This document shows positions 1 to 8,652 of a DNA stretch of 55,853 bases, piece by piece. The notes below the pieces were generated by a model. The model saw only the letters and a program-made list of their open reading frames with translations, was not told the origin of the DNA and searched no databases. Both the position numbers and the translations under genes were made by a program. The DNA is from Trichococcus ilyis (GTDB taxonomy: Bacteria; Bacillota; Bacilli; Lactobacillales; Aerococcaceae): the NCBI RefSeq assembly GCF_900109135.1, contig NZ_FNYT01000021.1:1-55853 (forward strand). Reading direction: 5' to 3'. Numbering within the stretch: the first letter of the stretch is position 1; each line of letters begins with the position of its first letter.

Positions 1-88
1 GTGGACACCCTTGTCTTTCGCTAACAGTTCCTACTGCAAAGCCTGTAGTGGACTTTCACCACCAAGTTATCACCCATGCCGGGCGCAC
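1..88 (-). mobile_element. Group II intron, 5' end (class C-like), runs off the window
   Basis: Read on the minus strand, the intron begins at position 88 with GTGCGCCCGGCATGGGTG and continues with the purine-rich domain I pattern seen in bacterial group II introns (GGTGGTGAAAGTCCAC, then AGTAGGAACTGTTAGC, then AAGGGTGTCC). The GTGCG start is the known 5' boundary of group II introns. The start lies directly after the T-run of the terminator at 89-117. Insertion just behind a terminator hairpin is the known habit of class C introns. The reverse transcriptase gene and the 3' end must lie outside the window to the left. The family call rests on recalled sequence pattern; the class is an inference from the target site. 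Confidence 0.72.
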
Positions 89-117
89 AAAAAAAGATTC
101 CCTCTTTCGAAGGAATC
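89..117 (-). terminator. Rho-independent terminator of the methyltransferase gene and intron target
   Basis: On the minus strand GATTCC and GGAATC pair around a ten-base loop and are followed by seven T. It lies 15 bases behind the stop codon of the methyltransferase gene. The group II intron begins at the next base, so this hairpin is also the likely insertion target. Confidence 0.75.
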
Positions 118-131
118 CGTCTCTGGCCTCA

Positions 132-887
132 CTATTTAGTTTCCCGTTTCTGCATGATGTAAAAAACATAGTTGTAATAAGCGCTGTATTTTTTGAAATG
201 TTTCATCTCTTGCCGGTTCTCTTCCACCAAAGCCTGCGCATCCTCGCTGTGGCCATGCCTTTCCAGAAAGGCCGCTTCATTGGTTTCGTAATAATGGAAG
301 TAGTGGCTGGTCCAGTCCGATTCGGGCAATACGAAATGCGCTATCGGGATGTAGCCGGCCTCCTCAATTTGGGCAGTCTTTTCAGCGATCGTCCCCATTT
401 CGGGATAGACATCCGTCCAATATTTGTCCACAAGCTGTGGACGATCCGGTGTCAGCCAGGAAATTTCGGAAACAACCAGATACCCATCCTTTTTCAACAA
501 TGACCGCCACTCCCGGATCCCCCGGGAAAAACCGATGTTGTAGATGGCGCCTTCCGCCCAGATGACATCCAATGATTCGGGTGCAAAAGCAAGCTTTTCC
601 ATGTCCATTTCCTTGACCGTCACGCGGTTTGCGATGCCTTGCTGCAGGACTTTTTGCTTCAGCAGGGCCAAAAATTCCTTGCTGCTGTCGATCGCGGTGA
701 TATGGGCCGGCGTCTGCTCGCTCAGCACCATGGTCTGCGCGCCCGTTCCGCAACCGATGTCCAGCAAGTGCGATTGCGGTGTCAATTGCGGCAGGAATTG
801 CAGGGCCTTGATGGTGCTCTGCTGGCTGCCGGGACCCTGACGCGGATTGTTTTTATGAAAATCGATGATCAAATCCAGTGTCTCCAT
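132..887 (-). CDS. SAM-dependent class I methyltransferase
   Basis: The 251-residue product has the class I methyltransferase glycine motif DIGCGTG near residue 43, followed by an acidic residue at the end of the second strand (ITAIDSS). That is the usual S-adenosylmethionine pocket. The C-terminal third is variable, and the substrate (small molecule, protein or RNA) cannot be read from sequence. The start is an ATG with AGGAGGGG just upstream. The gene is single, ending at a terminator, with the NAD(P)-binding gene 46 bases upstream in the same direction. No signal peptide or membrane segment is seen, so it should be cytoplasmic. Confidence 0.85.
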   Translation of the reverse strand: METLDLIIDFHKNNPRQGPGSQQSTIKALQFLPQLTPQSHLLDIGCGTGAQTMVLSEQTPAHITAIDSSKEFLALLKQKVLQQGIANRVTVKEMDMEKLAFAPESLDVIWAEGAIYNIGFSRGIREWRSLLKKDGYLVVSEISWLTPDRPQLVDKYWTDVYPEMGTIAEKTAQIEEAGYIPIAHFVLPESDWTSHYFHYYETNEAAFLERHGHSEDAQALVEENRQEMKHFKKYSAYYNYVFYIMQKRETK

Positions 888-933
888 GATTTCCCCTCCT
901 GATCTGCGTTGTCGTTGTTTTCAGCATAAGCGC

Positions 934-1572
934 TTACTGCCGCTCACCCACAACTGTGTAGCGTTGCATCGGATGCCGTTGCTTTTCGATCTCATCAACC
1001 AGCGCGATCGCATAATCCGCGTAACTGATGTAACTTTCGCCCTCGCTGTTCAACAGCAGCGTCTCGCCGCCTTCCGCATAATGTCCGGTCCGGTTGCCGG
1101 TTGGATCAAAATAGGCGGATGGCGACAGGTACGTCCAATTGACCTTGCTTTCCTTCAGTATATTGAGAGCTTTGGCCATATTCGTTGCGGTGGGTTTATA
1201 CGCTTCCGGAAAGCTGGCCGTGTCCATCACCCGGATCGTTCTTCCGGGATCCGCGTAAAGGCTGCCGGCGCCGCCCACAACAATCAAGCGCGTCTCCGGC
1301 AGATGCTCCAGTTCATCGATCAGGGACTGCAGCGAGGTGACATGTTCCTCTTCCATCCCTGCCGGTGCGTTGAAGGCATCCACAATCACATCGAACCCTT
1401 TCAGATCCTCCACTTGCACATCGAAAATATCCCGTTCCATGATGGCGACGTCTTTGTCCGCTAGTTTGGCGGGATTCCGGATGATGGCCGTCACCTCGTG
1501 TCCCCGGGCATGCGCTTCTTCCAAAATCAATCTGCCTTGTCTGCCTGTCGCTCCGATGATTCCGATCTTCAC
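934..1572 (-). CDS. NAD(P)-binding Rossmann-fold protein (NmrA/YwnB-like)
   Basis: The 212-residue product opens with KIGIIGATGRQGR, the GxxGxxG dinucleotide-binding turn of the atypical short-chain dehydrogenases in the NmrA/SDR_a5 group. The family includes NAD(P)H-sensing regulators and small quinone or flavin reductases, so the exact role is open. Translation starts at a GTG behind a strong GGAGGG site; no ATG fits better. It reads in the same direction as the methyltransferase behind it and may share its transcript. No membrane segment is present. Confidence 0.8.
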   Translation of the reverse strand: MKIGIIGATGRQGRLILEEAHARGHEVTAIIRNPAKLADKDVAIMERDIFDVQVEDLKGFDVIVDAFNAPAGMEEEHVTSLQSLIDELEHLPETRLIVVGGAGSLYADPGRTIRVMDTASFPEAYKPTATNMAKALNILKESKVNWTYLSPSAYFDPTGNRTGHYAEGGETLLLNSEGESYISYADYAIALVDEIEKQRHPMQRYTVVGERQ

Positions 1573-1692
1573 TGAAATCCCTCCGTCCTGATATCAAACG
1601 TCCTTCTGTCTCCTTCATTTTAGGATTCCCGGGATTAAAAGTAAAGCCGGACACTTATCCACAAATGAAAACCATCCGCACTGGCACGCCAT

Positions 1693-1731
1693 AAAAAAAG
1701 CCCTGCGGAACCTTTTGGCTCTGCAGGGCTT
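1693..1731 (-). terminator. Terminator of the MATE exporter gene
   Basis: AAGCCCTGC and GCAGGGCTT pair over a 16-base loop, and on the minus strand the hairpin is followed by a run of T (A-run at 1693-1699). It sits about a dozen bases behind the stop codon. Confidence 0.85.
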
Positions 1732-1743
1732 TTGCTGTCGCGG

Positions 1744-3144
1744 CTATTCCGGAACAGCGTCCGCAATCGTATGCGGATAGATGTTGGCAATGACTTCCTT
1801 GTCGATCTTCTTGTTGAAATAGATGCTCATGACCAACGCAAAGACTTCCGCGATCGGAAACGCCCACCAGACAAACGCAACATTCCCGAACAAAGAAAGC
1901 AGAAAGGCTGCCGGCAGCAGCACGACGACCTGACGGATAAGCGAAACCCAAAGACTCAGGCCGCCTCTTCCGAAAGCTTGGTATACGGAACCGGAAACGA
2001 TGTTGTAGCCGGCAGCAACATAACAGAGGCTGATGATGCGCAGAGCCGGAATCCCGATTTCCAGCATCTCCTCGGATGCATTGAATAGTTGCAGCAGGGT
2101 GCCGGGAATCAACAAGAAGACGGCCGCCCCTATGAACATGATTGCCATCGCATAGCGTTTCGACAGGCTGATGGCCTGCTCGATCCGTTCTTTCTGATCG
2201 GCACCATAGTTGTAGGCGATGATCGGCACCATCCCGTTGTTCAGGCCGAAAACCGGCATGAAAATGAAGCTTTGGAGTTTGAAATAGACACCGAAGACAG
2301 CAGTCGCAGTCGGTGTGAAACGGATCAGGATGTTGTTCAGGCTCAGATTCAGGAAGGAGCCGACTGCCTGCATCAGGATCGATGGGCCGCCGATGGAATA
2401 GATTTTTTTGATCGTTTGCATATCCGGACGGAACCCTTTGAAGGATAGGCTGATTTCCTTGTTGAAACGGATGTTGAAAAAGAACGCCAGCGAGGCTGCG
2501 GCTATCTGTCCGATCACGGTTGCGATCGCCGCTCCCCTCGTCCCCATCTCCGGAACGCCGAACCAGCCAAAGATGAAAATCGGATCGAGGATGATGTTCA
2601 GGACGGCACCCGTTGCCTGGGTCGTCATCGTGAACAAGGTTCTGCCTGTGGATTGCAGCAAGCGTTCCATGCTGACCTGCATGAAGACGCCGAACGAGAA
2701 GACGCAGATGACTTGGAGGTAATCGATTCCGTAGGCGATGATTTCTGCATCCTTCGTCTGGAAGGAGAAATAGAACGGGATGAAGAACAGCCCCAATGCC
2801 AAGAACAACAGGAAATGCATTGCGTTCAAAAAGATGCCGTTATCGGCTGTGCTGTTTGCGGCTGGGTAATTTTTTTCGCCGAGGCGTCTCGAAACCATCG
2901 CATTGATCCCGACCCCGGTCCCGACCGCCAACGCGATCATCAAGTTCTGCACCGGGAAGGCCAAGGATACGGCGGTCAAAGCTTTTTCGCTGATCTGGGC
3001 CACAAAGATGCTGTCGACGACGTTGTACAGCGCCTGCACCAGCATCGAGATCATCATCGGCACCGACATGGAGATCAGTAATTTGTTGACGGGCATGACG
3101 CCCATTTTGTTTTCCGCCATCGCTGGCTGTTTGTTTTGTTGCAT
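1744..3144 (-). CDS. MATE family efflux transporter
   Basis: The 466-residue product has about twelve hydrophobic segments and opens with the MATE pattern VNKLLISMSVPMMISML followed by ALYNVVDSIF. These proteins export drugs or cationic metabolites by sodium or proton exchange across the cell membrane. The substrate is not readable. I place the start at the ATG at 3144 (MQQNK), preceded by GGAAAGGAAA; a longer frame upstream would run through the terminator hairpin at 3161-3197. The gene ends at its own terminator, so it is probably transcribed alone or by readthrough from the GyrI-like gene. Confidence 0.9.
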   Translation of the reverse strand: MQQNKQPAMAENKMGVMPVNKLLISMSVPMMISMLVQALYNVVDSIFVAQISEKALTAVSLAFPVQNLMIALAVGTGVGINAMVSRRLGEKNYPAANSTADNGIFLNAMHFLLFLALGLFFIPFYFSFQTKDAEIIAYGIDYLQVICVFSFGVFMQVSMERLLQSTGRTLFTMTTQATGAVLNIILDPIFIFGWFGVPEMGTRGAAIATVIGQIAAASLAFFFNIRFNKEISLSFKGFRPDMQTIKKIYSIGGPSILMQAVGSFLNLSLNNILIRFTPTATAVFGVYFKLQSFIFMPVFGLNNGMVPIIAYNYGADQKERIEQAISLSKRYAMAIMFIGAAVFLLIPGTLLQLFNASEEMLEIGIPALRIISLCYVAAGYNIVSGSVYQAFGRGGLSLWVSLIRQVVVLLPAAFLLSLFGNVAFVWWAFPIAEVFALVMSIYFNKKIDKEVIANIYPHTIADAVPE

Positions 3145-3160
3145 ATTGTTTCCTTTCCAA

Positions 3161-3197
3161 AAAAGTGGAGCCGTCGATTCGACGGCTCGCCTTTTTG
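3161..3197 (-). terminator. Perfect palindrome terminator between GyrI-like and MATE genes
   Basis: A 21-base palindrome at 3168-3188 (arms GAGCCGTCGA and TCGACGGCTC around one base) is followed by T-runs on both strands. On the minus strand it ends the GyrI-like gene just before the ribosome binding site of the MATE gene. It could stop transcription in both directions. Confidence 0.8.
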
Positions 3198-3211
3198 TAG
3201 CTATAATTTTT

Positions 3212-3688
3212 TCATGTTTCATCTGCCTCTTGGATAGGCAATTCGATTTTGGTCAAATATTCTTGTGGCGTGAAGCCTTCGCCGTTGTAGTAGGTTTCAT
3301 AGGAGATGCCGTTCGTTTCGAAATCATGGAGTTCCAGCCATTGGTCCATTTCCTGATAAAGCTTCGGGATTTCATTGTAAGGGCCGAGGTGGAGACAAGA
3401 GACCCGTTTTCCGGCAGGAATGCTGGACATGCGGATATCATCTTGCGGCGGCAACATTTTTGCAACAGGATAGCCGACCTCAATTTCGACATTTTGCTTC
3501 GTGAATGAGTAATAGATTGTGAAACAGGGTCCTGCAGGCAGTTCTTCCAGCATGCTCAGATAGGTCAGGATCTTTTCGCGGCAGTCCTCTATCTTGGCCT
3601 GCATATTTTTCAGCGTCGTTTCCGTTTTGATGGAAATGATGCGCTGTTCCGGCTGATTGGTCAATGTGATGTCTGAAATTCTTCCCAT
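3212..3688 (-). CDS. GyrI-like small-molecule-binding domain protein
   Basis: The 158-residue product is a free-standing GyrI-like/AraC effector-binding domain. Seen are the family features IPAGKRVSCLHLGPYNEIPKL, in which the G-x-Y/F-x-E/D region binds ligand, and a C-terminal YETYYN...TKIELPI segment. Such domains bind small hydrophobic compounds or inhibit proteins such as gyrase; no DNA-binding domain is attached. The start is an ATG behind GAGGGGG. It lies directly upstream of the MATE exporter gene, so a part in drug response is plausible but inferred. Two further proteins of this fold occur at 30 and 43 kb. Confidence 0.8.
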   Translation of the reverse strand: MGRISDITLTNQPEQRIISIKTETTLKNMQAKIEDCREKILTYLSMLEELPAGPCFTIYYSFTKQNVEIEVGYPVAKMLPPQDDIRMSSIPAGKRVSCLHLGPYNEIPKLYQEMDQWLELHDFETNGISYETYYNGEGFTPQEYLTKIELPIQEADET

Positions 3689-3785
3689 TTAACAGTACCC
3701 CCTCATTCAAGGCTTGCGATACACCGACTTTTGAAAATTCAATATAAGGATAGCATACTTTTCAGTAAAAAACTGCCCGGATGAC

Positions 3786-5345
3786 TCACGTGTCGAAAAG
3801 TTGTCTCTTTTGTCTCTTTTCCAGTTGCTTCAATTCTTCCTGAACCGTTTTGGCCAGTCCCAAGTCTGTCAAAATATGCAACATGTCCCCCGTTTGCATG
3901 ATTGTTTTCCCCGTAGCGACCACATTTTGTTGCCCTCTTCGGATCGAGATCACCAAAACATCCTCAGGCCATTCTATTTCCCGGATCTTTTTGCCGGAGA
4001 AATGGCTTTCGGCTCTGACCGGCAGATCAAACAGATATTTTTTGCCGAGGCGTTTGCTGTCATGTGAGGCAATGAGCCTTTCCAGAAGGCTTTCATAGAT
4101 GGGGTCCACACCCAGCAGATCGGAAGTTACAAAAGCGCTGAAACAGCAGATGGCCAGCGGCATCAACTGGTTCATGCCGCCTACCATCTCCGTCACCAAA
4201 ATGATGGCAGTCAAGGGTGCTTTCCCGATAGCAGTGAAGTAACCCGCCATCGCGAAGATGATGAAATGGGGCAAATATTGCGGATCGAACGAAAGCAGCA
4301 CCAAAGCGGCTTTCCCGTAGATAGCGCCCAGGATGGCCCCCAAAGAAAGGATCGGCAGAAAAATGCCGCCGGGAACATTCGCGCCGTAGGAAATCATCGA
4401 AAAGACAAAACGCAACATCCATAAGCCGAGCAGCAGGCCTAAGGAAAGCTGCCAATTGCTCAGCTGCAGGATCAGACCGCTGCCCCCACCAATGACTTGC
4501 GGAAGGAAATAGCCGATCGGGATCACAAGCACAAAGGGCAAGATTGCGTTATATCGGGCCGGGATAAGCGGAAGCCGGCCGTAGAGTTTCGGCAGCGCCA
4601 AGGCCACTTTGCTGTAGAGCCAACCGTTCAATCCGAGGAAGATGCCCAGGCCGACAACCAAACCGTAGTAAGCGATCGGAATGGTGTTCATCATGCCGAT
4701 GTCCAAAGCCGGCGTCAATCCGAATATGTTCAAAGAAACAAAATTGGCCACAAGCGCCGAGGCAAAAGTCGTGATGGCCAACAAGGGGGAAAAGTTGTGA
4801 TGGACCTCCTCCAGGACAAACATCAGTCCGGCCAGCGGCGCATTGAAGGCTGCCGCCAAACCCGCGCCGGCACCGCTCGAAAGCAGGATTTTTTCTTCGA
4901 CATCATCCCCTTTCGTCAGGTTGCTGACGCCTTGTCCGACCGCTGAACCGAGCTGGATGGACGGGCCTTCCCTTCCGAGGAAAAGCCCGGATCCGATCGC
5001 CAACAAGCCTCCGACAAATTTTTTCCAGAGTATCGGCCACCAGTTGAGGCGCATTACCCCTTGGACTTGCCCTTCCACTTGCGGGATGCCGCTGCCTTTG
5101 ATGTTGGGTTCGCTTTTTACGAGTTTTCCGACGATGATCGCAGCTGCCACTGAAAAAATCACCCAAGGAATGAGCCAAATCGGCTGTTCCTGCATGTGAT
5201 AGTAGCTTTCGACCACTGTCTCCAAAATGAACTCAATGCCTAATCTGAACAGGCTGACAATAAAACCGGCCGCTAAGCCCACAAGCGTTCCTTTCGCAAG
5301 GTAAACGACGCGTTCATCAGCCAGTAGCTTCCTGTAGATATCCAC
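3786..5345 (-). CDS. ClC family chloride channel / H+-Cl- exchanger with TrkA-C domain
   Basis: The 519-residue product carries the three ClC selectivity motifs: GSGIPQVEG near residue 85, GREGPSIQLG near 124, and the N-terminal-type GxxxP region near 330 (GGIFLPILSLGA). The last 80 residues (from about 435, FSGKKIREIEWPEDVLVISI) form a TrkA-C/RCK-C ligand-binding domain, as in several bacterial ClC proteins. A glutamate follows the GREGP motif, as in exchangers. Translation starts at a GTG after GAGGGG. The protein sits in the cell membrane and moves chloride, or possibly fluoride, against protons. Confidence 0.9.
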   Translation of the reverse strand: MDIYRKLLADERVVYLAKGTLVGLAAGFIVSLFRLGIEFILETVVESYYHMQEQPIWLIPWVIFSVAAAIIVGKLVKSEPNIKGSGIPQVEGQVQGVMRLNWWPILWKKFVGGLLAIGSGLFLGREGPSIQLGSAVGQGVSNLTKGDDVEEKILLSSGAGAGLAAAFNAPLAGLMFVLEEVHHNFSPLLAITTFASALVANFVSLNIFGLTPALDIGMMNTIPIAYYGLVVGLGIFLGLNGWLYSKVALALPKLYGRLPLIPARYNAILPFVLVIPIGYFLPQVIGGGSGLILQLSNWQLSLGLLLGLWMLRFVFSMISYGANVPGGIFLPILSLGAILGAIYGKAALVLLSFDPQYLPHFIIFAMAGYFTAIGKAPLTAIILVTEMVGGMNQLMPLAICCFSAFVTSDLLGVDPIYESLLERLIASHDSKRLGKKYLFDLPVRAESHFSGKKIREIEWPEDVLVISIRRGQQNVVATGKTIMQTGDMLHILTDLGLAKTVQEELKQLEKRQKRQLFDT

Positions 5346-5382
5346 AGGTTATCCCCTCTTTCTTTTTTAATGATCCGAAAAA

Positions 5383-5850
5383 TCAAAAAACCTAAAACTA
5401 TGCGCATAATTTTAGGCGTTTTGAATTTTTATCTCGCTCTACTTAGTTGAACTCTGAATCCCTAGCAGATAGTGCGTCACTCGGCTCAGCACAAACATTG
5501 CGAAAGACCCCCTACCCGCAATTCATCGTATCCTACGCAAACGCGTTCTGAATCCCAGTAATCTCCGCCTAGAGCGGGATTCTTCTCGCTCTACATAGTC
5601 GAGTTCTGATTCGCAGATACCGCTCCCGTTTCGTCCCAAGCGATGTGAACAAAAGAGGTTCACTTCGCTTGGGGCTCCAACGTCCGGGTATCTAAACGCG
5701 AATCATCACATCCTACTAGAACGGTTCTGAATCCTAGAGTTCTCCGCCTAACGCTGTTCATGCCCACCCAGCCAAAACCGGGCTGTTTGGTCCTGAACCT
5801 CGTTAGTGCTCAAACTCTGAGCTCAGGATTCATCACACACTACATTTTTT
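5383..5850. repeat. Array of palindromic repeats between the ClC gene and argS
   Basis: The 490-base gap holds at least four copies of a ~38-base unit with inverted ends, GGATTCA...TGAATCC, around a core like CTCGCTCTAC...CGCGTTC. Copies lie at 5431-5465, 5520-5557, 5576-5616 and 5699-5737, and a half copy at 5826-5845. Between them are unrelated strong hairpins: 5635-5673 (16-base stem, one mismatch) and 5756-5798. The second is framed by GCCTAA and TTAGTGC, exactly as at 41.5 kb. A further palindrome around TATGCGCATA with CCTAAAA/TTTTAGG arms lies at 5391-5416. The array runs into the argS stop codon. No coding frame is credible here. It may end transcripts or protect RNA ends. Confidence 0.75.
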
Positions 5851-7537
5851 CTGGGGATTGGACGCCTAGGAGTCTTAGGCCTTCTTGCAGGATTGTGGCT
5901 ACGGATTGGACCAATGCCAAGCGGGCGTTGCGTTTGTCATCTTCAACCAGCACTTTGGTGTTGCCGTAGTATTTATTGAACGCTTGGGCCAAATGGATCG
6001 TGTATTTCGCAATCACGGATGGCTCGAATTTTTCGTAAGCTTGCTGGATGATTTCAGGGAAACTGTTCAACAGTTTCACGACTTCCCAGGCATAAGCATC
6101 ATCCAGGCCAAGATCAGCTATTTCGGTCGTATCCAGTTCGGTTGCCGCTTTGCGCAGGATGCTCAAGCCGCGCGCGTTCGTGTATTGGACATAAGGGCCG
6201 GTTTCGCCTTCGAATTGCACGACTTCCTCCAGATCGAAGTCGAAATTGTTCAGACGGTCATTTTTCAGGTCGTGGAAAACAACGGCGCCGACGCCGACTG
6301 CTTTGGCGACTTCCTCTTTGTTCTCCAATGTCGGATTCTTCTCGTTGATCTGTTTCAAGGAAAGTTCAGTCGCTTCGTTCAGCACTTCCTCAAGCAGGAT
6401 GACTTTCCCTTGGCGCGTCGACAGTTTTTTGCCGCCTTGCGTGATCAGGCCGAATGGGACATGGTGCATGTTTTCTGCCCAGTCGTAGCCCAACTCCTTC
6501 AAGACTGCTTTCAGTTGCTTGAAGTGGTTGCTTTGCTCGTTGCCGACCGCATACAGCGACATCGCAAAATCATAGTTGCGTTTGCGGTAGATCGCCGCAG
6601 CCAAGTCGCGGGTGATGTACAGTGTCGCGCCGTCCGATTTCTTGATCAAAGCCGGATTCAGATTGTATTTTTCCAGATCGACGATGGTTGCGCCGCGGTC
6701 CTGGGTCAGGATGCCGGCTTTGTCCAGCAGCTCAACGACTTCATCCATCTTGTCGTTGTAGAAAGCTTCGCCGTTGAAGGAGTCGAAGGTGATCCCCAGC
6801 ATATCGTAGATTTTCATGAATTCCTGCAGCGATTCGGAACGGAACCACTCCCACAGGTGCAGCGCTTCTTCGTCGCCGTCTTCCAGTTTCTTGAACCAAG
6901 CGCGGGCTTCGTCGTTCAAAGTTTCGTCTGTTTCTGCTTCCGAATGGAAACGCACATACAAAGTCAGCAATTCATTGATCGGCTCGGCTTTGACTTTCTC
7001 TTCGCTGCCCCACAATTTGTATGCGACGATCAGTTTGCCGAATTGTGTGCCCCAGTCGCCCAAGTGGTTGATTTTGATCGGATTGTAGCCGACTTTCTTC
7101 ATGATGTTGGCCAAAGCGTTGCCGATTACCGTGGAGCGCAAGTGTCCCATCGAAATCGGTTTCGCAATGTTCGGCGAGGACATATCGATCGGCACATTGC
7201 CGCCTTTGCCGATATCAGCTGCTCCGAATGCATGCTTTTCAGCCGCGATTTCATGCAGGACCGCATTCGTTACGGCTGCTTTTTCCAGGAACAGATTGAC
7301 GTAGGGACCTACCGCTTCAACCTTTTCGAAGTAAGGGTGGTTCAACTGGGCCGCCAAATCAACGGCGATGGCTTGCGGCGCTTTGCGCAAAGCTTTCGCC
7401 AATGCGAATGCCGGGAATGCGACATCCCCATGCTCCGTATATTTCGGAACTTCCAGCAATTGGTACACTTGGTCATAGCTTAAATGTTCCGGTACAAGCT
7501 TTTGAATCTCTTCAGCAACAATCTTTTTATAATCCAT
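5840..7537 (-). CDS. argS: Arginyl-tRNA synthetase
   Basis: The 565-residue class I synthetase charges tRNA-Arg with arginine. Seen are the N-terminal Add-1 region, the HIGH-type motif as ...[22 protein letters not shown] near residue 120 (core HLRS, with GHLR replacing HIGH), [16 protein letters not shown] near 350, and the anticodon-binding DALR domain at the C-terminus. Length matches the family. The start at 7537 (MDYKK) has GGAG just upstream; a 30-codon extension upstream lacks a binding site and overlaps the leader. Expression is controlled by the T-box upstream. The stop codon lies inside the last unit of a palindromic repeat array. Confidence 0.97.
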   Translation of the reverse strand: MDYKKIVAEEIQKLVPEHLSYDQVYQLLEVPKYTEHGDVAFPAFALAKALRKAPQAIAVDLAAQLNHPYFEKVEAVGPYVNLFLEKAAVTNAVLHEIAAEKHAFGAADIGKGGNVPIDMSSPNIAKPISMGHLRSTVIGNALANIMKKVGYNPIKINHLGDWGTQFGKLIVAYKLWGSEEKVKAEPINELLTLYVRFHSEAETDETLNDEARAWFKKLEDGDEEALHLWEWFRSESLQEFMKIYDMLGITFDSFNGEAFYNDKMDEVVELLDKAGILTQDRGATIVDLEKYNLNPALIKKSDGATLYITRDLAAAIYRKRNYDFAMSLYAVGNEQSNHFKQLKAVLKELGYDWAENMHHVPFGLITQGGKKLSTRQGKVILLEEVLNEATELSLKQINEKNPTLENKEEVAKAVGVGAVVFHDLKNDRLNNFDFDLEEVVQFEGETGPYVQYTNARGLSILRKAATELDTTEIADLGLDDAYAWEVVKLLNSFPEIIQQAYEKFEPSVIAKYTIHLAQAFNKYYGNTKVLVEDDKRNARLALVQSVATILQEGLRLLGVQSPEKM

Positions 7538-7631
7538 AGTATTTCTCCTTTTTTCATATGCCTCTGCGCCTGACCACACGATGAATGGCTCACCTTGATT
7601 CGCGTTCGTGCCGCAAGTATGCGTCAACGAT

Positions 7632-7915
7632 AAAAAAAGCCCCTATTCTGCCCTGGCAAAATAGAGACGAACATCCGTGGTACCACTCTAATTCGATAAA
7701 GCAATACAGATGGGCTCTGATTATTTTATCCTTTTGAACCGCTAACGGGGCTAAACCGAATGACGCTACTCGCAATTGTCCCTTCCGGTCTTTTTGACGA
7801 AAAGGGGATCGGGCTTGCTTTCAAGTCATTTTCTCTGAAGGGCGTTTCCTTCTTCACTCCGTTGCGGGCTTCCACCTACCCCACTCGCTGTGAACATCGT
7901 TCGAAGTACTTTCTT
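7632..7915 (-). promoter_or_regulatory. T-box riboswitch leader of argS
   Basis: On the minus strand the leader carries the T-box core AGTGGTACCACGG (about 7674-7686). After it comes a terminator hairpin, CTCTATTTTGCC pairing with GGCAGAATAGGG, at 7640-7665 followed by seven T. Stem I is seen further up: AGTA facing GAA, the distal GGTGGAAGCC loop, and the AGCGAG bulge. The codon after the GAA strand reads CGC (7842-7844), an arginine codon, which fits argS. Uncharged tRNA-Arg would stabilise the antiterminator and let transcription enter argS. The family and gene match are firm; the specifier placement is my reading. Confidence 0.9.
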
Positions 7916-7944
7916 CATCAATGAATGTGATTATTATCTGTATC

Positions 7945-7973
7945 ACTATATCAAAGTTGGACCTGTTTGTCTA
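7945..7973 (-). promoter_or_regulatory. Promoter of the argS T-box transcript
   Basis: On the minus strand TAGACA (7968-7973) and TATAGT (7945-7950) are separated by 17 bases. They lie about 30 bases before the start of stem I, as expected for a housekeeping promoter. Confidence 0.6.
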
Positions 7974-7992
7974 ATGGATTTTCATGCCTTCA

Positions 7993-8604
7993 TCACTCCG
8001 GCAGATTCTGCAAATGCTTCGGGCGGCTCATCCAAATGCTTTCCGAATAGTCCATGAAGATTTTTCCGATCCATGATTTTTTGCGGTGCACTTCGCGGAA
8101 GCCGATGCGTTCGTAAACGCTTTGGGCCCGTCCGTTGCTGTCGACGACATCCAAGGCGAAGGTTTTGTAAGGTTCGGTTTCGATCAGATTGAGCAGCATC
8201 TGCCCCGCAACCCCTTGGCGCCGATCCGCTTCATTGGTCGCCACACACTCAAAATAGAGCGTCTCATCATCGATCGGCAAGGGCTCCCCATATTCTTTGC
8301 GGAAACTGTAATACCCGACATGCCCCCAGAACATTCCGAAATTAGCCAGGAAATCCTCCTTGTTCACTTCCATGGCGCGGCGCTGACTGGTCGAACAGCC
8401 CACCATCGCGACCGGGCGCTCCCCATCCATGGCAACGCAGATCAGGTCTTCCTGCAATACCCGGCGGAACCCGCCCAACAGGCGCTCGACATCGCGATGC
8501 AGCGTCTTCATGTCCTTGTAATAGCTGGTGACGAAAATTTTTCTGACTTGTTCTTTTTGCGTCTCCGATAATTGGCTCATTTTCGCCATCTTTATTTCTG
8601 TCAT
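7993..8604 (-). CDS. GNAT family N-acetyltransferase
   Basis: The 203-residue product shows the GNAT acetyl-CoA loop NEADRRQGVAGQML (R/Q-x-x-G-x-A) about two thirds along and the following Asn/Tyr strand (FALDVVDSNGRAQSVYERIGFREV). It transfers an acetyl group to an unidentified amine. The start at 8604 is an ATG with AGGAGAGG upstream; an upstream TTG in frame overlaps that site and is unlikely. It lies upstream of argS in the opposite sense of transcription flow, with its stop just before the argS promoter region. Confidence 0.85.
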   Translation of the reverse strand: MTEIKMAKMSQLSETQKEQVRKIFVTSYYKDMKTLHRDVERLLGGFRRVLQEDLICVAMDGERPVAMVGCSTSQRRAMEVNKEDFLANFGMFWGHVGYYSFRKEYGEPLPIDDETLYFECVATNEADRRQGVAGQMLLNLIETEPYKTFALDVVDSNGRAQSVYERIGFREVHRKKSWIGKIFMDYSESIWMSRPKHLQNLPE

Positions 8605-8652
8605 TCTTCTCTTCCTCTCCTGCAAAACGCACTGCTTATTTGATCCGCCGCA

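Noticed and set aside
5885-7483. A 532-codon plus-strand frame opposite argS
   Set aside because: It is a mirror frame of a highly conserved gene; the composition (Phe, Gln, Asp, Val rich) is typical of antisense of argS codons and there is no ribosome binding site.
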